A stretch of 36,756 bases of DNA. Origin: Planctomycetota bacterium. Its GTDB lineage: Bacteria > Planctomycetota > UBA1135 > JACQFD01. A program made the position numbers and the translations under genes. The notes under the pieces are model-generated. The model had not been told where the DNA came from. It saw only the letters and a program-made list of their open reading frames with translations, and did no database searches. The DNA lies in NCBI GenBank assembly GCA_016792805.1, contig JAEUHX010000030.1, positions 1 to 36,756 on the forward strand, written 5' to 3'. Positions 32,496 through 36,756 of the stretch are shown here, in pieces. The first letter of the stretch is position 1; each line of letters opens with the position of its first letter.

Positions 32496-33518
32496 GTGTC
32501 CGTCGCCACACCGATCCAGAACAAGCCCAAGGAGAGCATGCTCGCTCTCTATTGGCGCTATGCCCGTCCGTTCACGCTTCTGCCGCCGCTGCTCGGAATG
32601 CTCTCGGGCTCCTTCTCGGCGCTCGGCGCCGTCGCGCAGCACGAAGGGCGCACGCGGCTCGATCTCCTGGCCGATCGTTGGCATTTCTTGGTGATCGGAT
32701 CGCTGATGGCGGCGGCGTTGAACGCCGCGAGCAACGTGCTCAATCAGTGGACCGACCTCGAGAACGACAAGATCAATAAACCGACGCGGCCGCTCGCGGC
32801 GGGGGAGGTGACGGTCGGCGAGACGATTGTGTACTTCACGATTCTCTATCTGATCTCGCTCGCCTCCGCCTACTTCGTGACGCCGCTCGCGGGGCGTTCG
32901 GCGGAGCTCGGATTCTGGGGCACCCATGAGTGCTTTGTGATCGCGGCCCTCGGGGCGATTGGCACGCTCGTCTACTCCTGCCCGCCGATCCGCACGAAGC
33001 GCTGGGCGTGGCCGGCACAGATCACGATTGCCATTCCGCGTGGCTGCCTGCTGAAGGTGTGCGGCTGGAGCTGCGTCGGCACGGTCTTCGCCGACGTGGA
33101 GCCTTGGTTCATCGGCGCCGTCTTCATGTGCTTTCTGCTGGGGGCCTCCGCGACGAAGGATTTCTCCGACATGAAAGGCGATGAGGCCGCCGGATGTTAC
33201 ACATTACCGGTGCGATACGGCGTGAAGAGCGCGGCCTGGCAGATCAGCCCGTTCTTTATTTTTCCGTGGCTGCTGATTCCGGTCGGAATGCACGTGCACC
33301 GAAGCTACGGCGGGCAGTCGATCCCGATCCTCACGGGGAATCCGTGGATTCTGTATGGACTGACGGCTTCTCTCGTCGGTTACGGCGCCTATACCGTTTG
33401 GCTCATTCTTCGCGATCCCGATGCGCTGGCAGCCACGGAGAACCATCCCTCATGGGTTCACATGTACCGGATGATGATGGTTGCACAGATCGGATTCGCC
33501 GTGGCGTACCTCGTGTAA
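32496..33518 (+). CDS. UbiA-family prenyltransferase
   Basis: A 340-residue membrane enzyme with about eight to nine helices that moves a prenyl chain from its diphosphate to an acceptor. The first Asp-rich site is NQWTDLENDKINKPTRPLAAG in two parts (Asn83, Asp87, Asp91 bind Mg-diphosphate), and the second is ATKDFSDMKGDE (Asp222, Asp225, Asp229). The INKP-x-RPL-x-AG pattern resembles homogentisate prenyl/phytyltransferases and chlorophyll synthases, both of which use phytyl or geranylgeranyl diphosphate; MenA and UbiA proper fit less well. The start is a GTG. There are no photosynthesis genes in the window. The histidine kinase begins 12 bases later. Confidence 0.9.
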   Translation: MSVATPIQNKPKESMLALYWRYARPFTLLPPLLGMLSGSFSALGAVAQHEGRTRLDLLADRWHFLVIGSLMAAALNAASNVLNQWTDLENDKINKPTRPLAAGEVTVGETIVYFTILYLISLASAYFVTPLAGRSAELGFWGTHECFVIAALGAIGTLVYSCPPIRTKRWAWPAQITIAIPRGCLLKVCGWSCVGTVFADVEPWFIGAVFMCFLLGASATKDFSDMKGDEAAGCYTLPVRYGVKSAAWQISPFFIFPWLLIPVGMHVHRSYGGQSIPILTGNPWILYGLTASLVGYGAYTVWLILRDPDALAATENHPSWVHMYRMMMVAQIGFAVAYLV

Positions 33519-33530
33519 CGTCGCTCGACG

Positions 33531-35468
33531 ATGGCCTCCCGCGTCGCATCCCGCCTGCTGCCTTGGTGGCTCGGAGCCGGGGCGCTCGGGCTTACGGCTG
33601 CCGGCTGGGTCGCCGTGGCGAACGACCTGTCGGTGGCGGAACTCCGGGCGCGTGAAAAGGCCCGGGAGCAGGTGCGGATAGCGGCGCAGCGCGTGGCGGC
33701 CGACCTCGACCGGGAGAGCGCTGCGCTGGCGCTCGCGCCGTCGCTCGATGAGTGGCAATCCGTTCATCCGCATCAAGTGGCTTTTGAGGTCAACGGCACC
33801 GGTGCAATCGTGTGGCCGGAGCGCCCGGCGCCTGCGGAGCCCTCGACCGATGAGCGCCGCCTCGTGGAGGCGCTGCTCGACGAGGCAGCGGCGCAGGCGC
33901 GCTCGGACGGGGCGGCGGCTCGGCGGACGCTCGAGCGCGCCGCGACGGCCTCGAACCATCGGCGGCTCACGGCCTCGGTGGCGCTGGCGCGCGCGGCGTT
34001 TGAGCTGCGCCAGGGCGAGCCGCAGGGGGCGTTGGCGTTTCTTATAGATCCGCTGACGGCGCATGGGCTGCGCACGCTGCGCGCGGAGGTCTCGATTCCC
34101 GCGATTGCGAATATTCTCGCGGCGCGGTGCGAGGCGGCCCTTGGCCGCAGGGAGGAGGCGCAGCGGGCGCTCGCTGCGGCGGGGCTGGCGGCCGTCGATT
34201 TGTCGCGTTCGGCGCTGGTCGCACTGCGCGAAGCTGCGGAGGACGCGGCGCGGACGATGCCGGGGCTTACAGTTCCGGAGTTTGATGCGAGTTCACAAAA
34301 GAAGGCCGAGCGATTCGAGGCGTTGGCACTGCTCGAGTCGCGCGCTTCGGAGCTTCGGGCCGATCGCACACGCCTCGGGCTCGGGGAGTGGCTCGTGCTC
34401 CTGGCTCCCATGTCGGCGGACCGACGCCGCGGAGTGGTGCTCCTCGACTCTTGGTGGGAATCGCTGCCGTGGCGCTCGGGCGGCTCGGGGGCGGGCGGCG
34501 ACGCAGCGGCTCCTTGGACCGTTGCGCGCAGCGCCGGTGAAGTCGTCGACGCAACGAGTATCGAAGGGGCCGACGGCATGCTCTGGGTCGGATATCCCCT
34601 CGGATTTATAGCATCGGACCCGACGGCGGAGACGCGCGCGTGGGCGCAGGCGGCGCTCGTGGCGATGCTCGGCGCTTCGGTGCTCGGGGCGGCGTGGCTG
34701 CTCGCGAGCGCGTCGCGGCGCGAGCTGGAGGCGGCGCGCGCGAAAAGTGAGTTTCTCGCGGGAGTGACGCACGAGCTCAAGACTCCGCTGGCGTCGATTC
34801 GCCTCTATGCGGAGATGCTCGACGATGGAATGTTGACCTCGGAGGGTGACCGTGCGAGCGCCGTGAAGACGATCGGCCGCGAGGCGCAGCGCCTCACGCG
34901 GCTGATCGACCGCGTGCTCGCGCTGGCGCGTACCGAGCGCGCGCGCCGGCCGACGCGAACGGAACACGGGGCGATTGCCGCCGCGGAGCTCGTGCGGGCG
35001 GCGGAGGCTACATTTCTTCCGGTCGCAACGCGCGAAGGAGTCGCCTTCTCGGCGGAGGTGGCGCAGGGCGACACGATGCTCGCGGTGGACGGCGCCGCCG
35101 TCGGGCAGGCGCTGTTGGATTTGTTGGAGAATGCGCTGAAGTACGGCGATGGGAAGCCCGTGTTGCTTCGCGGCGAGAGAACCTCCGGCGGATACCGGCT
35201 CTCGGTTTTGGACCGCGGGCGCGGGCTTCCGCCTGGCGATCCGGCGAAATTGTTTCATTGGTTCAGCCGCGGCGACGACACGACGACGCGCGAGCAGCCG
35301 GGGCTCGGCATCGGGCTCGCGCTGGCGGAGCGGCTCGTGGAGGGGAGCGGCGGGACGCTCGCGGCGCAGCCGCGCGAAGGCGGCGGAAGCGTATTTGTGA
35401 TGGAGCTCCCGCTGGCGCAAGCTGGCGCGGGAGCAGAGGCAATAAAGGATTCTGAGGAGCAGCCATGA
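33531..35468 (+). CDS. Sensor histidine kinase, membrane-bound
   Basis: A 645-residue two-component sensor. TM1 is at about 9-28 (LLPWWLGAGALGLTAAGWVA), then a 340-residue external region rich in Ala, Arg and Leu with TPR-like helices, TM2 at about 371-392, then the kinase core. The H-box is GVTHELKTPLASIR with His414, the N-box is LLDLLENALKYG with Asn534, G1 is LDRGRGLP and G2 is GLGIGLALAERLVEGSGG. No HAMP or PAS domain is evident; TM2 leads almost straight into the dimerisation helix. Its stop overlaps the response regulator start by 4 bases (ATGA). The helical sensor region is unusually long and matches no ligand-binding domain I can name. Confidence 0.93.
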   Translation: MASRVASRLLPWWLGAGALGLTAAGWVAVANDLSVAELRAREKAREQVRIAAQRVAADLDRESAALALAPSLDEWQSVHPHQVAFEVNGTGAIVWPERPAPAEPSTDERRLVEALLDEAAAQARSDGAAARRTLERAATASNHRRLTASVALARAAFELRQGEPQGALAFLIDPLTAHGLRTLRAEVSIPAIANILAARCEAALGRREEAQRALAAAGLAAVDLSRSALVALREAAEDAARTMPGLTVPEFDASSQKKAERFEALALLESRASELRADRTRLGLGEWLVLLAPMSADRRRGVVLLDSWWESLPWRSGGSGAGGDAAAPWTVARSAGEVVDATSIEGADGMLWVGYPLGFIASDPTAETRAWAQAALVAMLGASVLGAAWLLASASRRELEAARAKSEFLAGVTHELKTPLASIRLYAEMLDDGMLTSEGDRASAVKTIGREAQRLTRLIDRVLALARTERARRPTRTEHGAIAAAELVRAAEATFLPVATREGVAFSAEVAQGDTMLAVDGAAVGQALLDLLENALKYGDGKPVLLRGERTSGGYRLSVLDRGRGLPPGDPAKLFHWFSRGDDTTTREQPGLGIGLALAERLVEGSGGTLAAQPREGGGSVFVMELPLAQAGAGAEAIKDSEEQP

Positions 35469-36160
35469 GCGCGCGTATTCTTGTGGCGGAGGACGACGCG
35501 GCGCTGCGGCTCGGAGTGGAGCAGGCGCTGCGCTCGCAAGGGTATGAAGTGATCGTGGCTTCCCACGGCGACGAGGCGCTGGCCCGCGTGGCGGGCTGCG
35601 ATCTGGTGGTTCTCGACGTGGCGATGCCGAAGCGAAGCGGTTTTGAAGTGTGCCGCGAGATCCGCGCTCGAGGGCTTCAGGTGCCGGTGCTTTTCCTGAC
35701 GGTGCGGAACGACGAAGTGGACCGCGTGCTGGCGTTTGAGCTCGGCGCCGATGACTACATCACTAAACCATTCTCGGTGAGGGAGCTGTTGGCGCGCGTG
35801 GCAGCGATCCTGCGCCGCACGCGGACGGCAGTGAAGGGGCAGGCGGCTGCGGCGGTTGCTTCTCGGGTTCGTATCGGGGAGCGAGAAGTTGATTTTGACG
35901 GATTTGTGGTGAAGCTCGGAAAGAAGGAGACTCCGCTGGCGCCGAAGGAGGCCGCGATGCTGAAGCTGCTTCTGGAGCGCGAAGGGCGCGTGGTGTCGCG
36001 GGAGGAATTCTTGAAGTCGGCCTGGGGGAGTACACTATTCTCGGGGCCGCGGACAGTGGATACTCATATGGGTCGGTTGCGCGCGAAGCTGGAAGACGAC
36101 CCGGAGTCGCCGAAGCATTTGTTGACGGTACACGGAGTGGGATACCGGTTGGTGCGGTAG
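35465..36160 (+). CDS. OmpR/PhoB-family response regulator
   Basis: A 231-residue regulator, partner of the histidine kinase it overlaps. The receiver domain (1-120) has Asp10-Asp11, phospho-acceptor Asp51 in VVLDVAMPKRSG, the switch Thr in FLTVRND and the conserved Lys in YITKPFSVRELLARV. A linker with Ala/Val leads to the winged-helix DNA-binding domain (about 135-231): LAPKEAAMLKLLLEREGRVV, SREEFLKSAWG, TVDTHMGRLRAKLED and LLTVHGVGYRLV. Target genes are unknown; the upstream prenol genes, separated from the kinase by 12 bases, may be in the same transcript. Confidence 0.95.
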   Translation: MSARILVAEDDAALRLGVEQALRSQGYEVIVASHGDEALARVAGCDLVVLDVAMPKRSGFEVCREIRARGLQVPVLFLTVRNDEVDRVLAFELGADDYITKPFSVRELLARVAAILRRTRTAVKGQAAAAVASRVRIGEREVDFDGFVVKLGKKETPLAPKEAAMLKLLLEREGRVVSREEFLKSAWGSTLFSGPRTVDTHMGRLRAKLEDDPESPKHLLTVHGVGYRLVR

Positions 36161-36275
36161 CGCCAAAGGCGCGCAGCGGCTTGGCTTGCCGGGAGCTCGA
36201 TCGGTGGGACCGGCGCGTGACGAGCTAGTTGATCGAGATGGATGGTCGGCGCGTGCGCGCGCGACGGGAGGGTCG

Positions 36276-36661
36276 TGCCTCGGGAAGAATGGGGCGTGGT
36301 CAGTCTTGGCGCGTGCGAAGCCTTCTCACACAAAAGTGGGGTCGGCGCGTGCGCGATTCCTAAATGATGTAGTGGGGTCGGCGCGTGCGCCGACCGGTGA
36401 ACGCGCGCGTGCGCGCGTGGCTGTCGACTTGTGCCTCGGGAAGAATGGGGCGTGGTCGGTCTTGGCTCGGCAGCGAACAGTCCAAGAGGCCATTCCAGGA
36501 TTCCTCCGAGCTGCGCGCGGGCCTCGGCGCCCAACGCGGCGTTGCGCGTCCTCGGCGTAGCTTCTCGCTACGGCTGCGGCGCGCGCGTGCGCGCGAGGCT
36601 GTCGACTTGTGCCTCGGGAAGAATGGGGCGTGGTCAGTCTTGGCGCGGCAGCGAACAGTCC
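36276..36661 (+). repeat. Three copies of a 38-63 bp direct repeat
   Basis: TGCCTCGGGAAGAATGGGGC followed by GTGGTC(A/G)GTCTTGGC begins at 36276, 36432 and 36610. The last two copies are longer: 36421-36483 and 36599-36661 agree over 63 bases apart from an A/G and a T/G change, including CTGTCGACTTG before and GGCAGCGAACAGTCC after. Both are preceded by the same GCGCGCGTGCGCGCG run, giving a unit of about 80 bases. Confidence 0.8.
36335..36395 (+). repeat. Two AGTGGGGTCGGCGCGTGCGC repeats, 36 bp apart, with hairpin
   Basis: Identical 20-base copies lie at 36335-36354 and 36371-36390. The second forms a 9-bp stem with a 2-base loop (GGTCGGCGC, GT, GCGCCGACC at 36376-36395), preceded by AGTG, a layout like bacterial REP elements. 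The core matches the three copies at 10973-11060. Confidence 0.75.
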
Positions 36662-36688
36662 TCGATGCTCGGCGGACCAATGGCTGCG

Positions 36689-36725
36689 CAGAATCGGACC
36701 GGCGCTTCGCGCCAGTCCGATTCTG
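36689..36725 (+). repeat. Long hairpin near the window end
   Basis: CAGAATCGGAC (36689-36699) pairs perfectly with GTCCGATTCTG (36715-36725). After one C-A mismatch, GGCGC (36701-36705) pairs with GCGCC (36709-36713) around a TTC loop. It is a 16-bp interrupted stem with no T-run after it, so it is more likely a REP-like palindrome than a terminator. Confidence 0.7.
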
Positions 36726-36756
36726 CGCGCGCCATGGCCTCGCATCTGCGGAACTC

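Larger units (their letters stand above)
36161..36756. other. Gene-free stretch with repeats at the window end
   Basis: About 600 bases after the response regulator with no believable gene. ORFs here on both strands are made of the repeats described below and have biased, protein-unlike composition. Besides those repeats there is a small hairpin at 36556-36572 (CGTAGC, loop TTCTC) and two GCGCGCGTGCGCGCG runs just before repeat copies B and C. Confidence 0.7.

Noticed and set aside
36064..36745. Overlapping small ORFs on both strands at the window end
   Set aside because: They are read through the direct repeats and give low-complexity Arg/Ala/Pro peptides; no start site or family resemblance.

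Overview
The window is about 36.8 kb of GC-rich bacterial DNA with tightly packed genes on both strands. Several features point to the Planctomycetota or a similar environmental phylum. They are a sigma factor fused to a membrane anchor and sensor-like domains, a Ser/Thr kinase ending in a sulfatase-modifying-factor-like domain, an ECF sigma factor next to a giant YfbK-type VWA protein, a small caspase-like protease, and secreted beta-helix proteins. This is inferred from gene content only; the window has no rRNA or other phylogenetic marker. I found no tRNA, CRISPR array, integrase or transposase gene.

Layout: (1) 1-8.2 kb, all on +: a protein cut by the window edge, a GMC oxidoreductase paired with a secreted two-module VOC protein, a metacaspase-like protease, a strong hairpin, an ABC-F ATPase, and a membrane-anchored ECF sigma fusion. 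(2) 8.4-10.9 kb: a secreted beta-helix-type protein and a YahK-like zinc alcohol dehydrogenase. (3) 10.9-11.57 kb: a non-coding stretch with short repeats, many palindromes and a long inverted repeat. (4) 11.6-15.95 kb on -: YceH, then an ECF sigma factor followed by a VWA protein with an anti-sigma-like N-terminus. (5) 16.25-19.25 kb on +: a secreted alpha/beta hydrolase, a BioF-like alpha-oxoamine synthase and a VanX-like D-Ala-D-Ala dipeptidase, very tightly spaced. (6) 19.2-25.35 kb: an unknown protein, the kinase fusion, a di-heme cytochrome c peroxidase and a secreted parallel beta-helix protein.

(7) 25.3-30.66 kb on -: a vitamin B12 operon. A cobalamin riboswitch leads into a PduO-type adenosyltransferase, a cytosolic BtuF-like protein, a lipoprotein BtuF, BtuC, BtuD and a Dph6-like PP-loop enzyme. 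Most junctions overlap or touch, so the Dph6-like enzyme probably acts in B12 uptake or remodelling. (8) 30.8-36.2 kb on +: a CTP-dependent polyprenol/phytol-kinase-like protein, a DUF92 (VTE6-like) protein, a UbiA prenyltransferase, then a histidine kinase and an OmpR-type regulator. The first three resemble a prenol-salvage route: alcohol to monophosphate to diphosphate to prenylated acceptor. (9) 36.16-36.76 kb: non-coding DNA with long direct repeats and hairpins that share a core motif with region 3.

The best leads for something undescribed are the structured non-coding element at 11.05-11.46 kb, the AGTGGGGTCGG repeats spaced 36-37 bp, the three-gene prenol cassette, and the Dph6-like gene closing the B12 operon. 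Function calls come from reading motifs by eye, with no database search.
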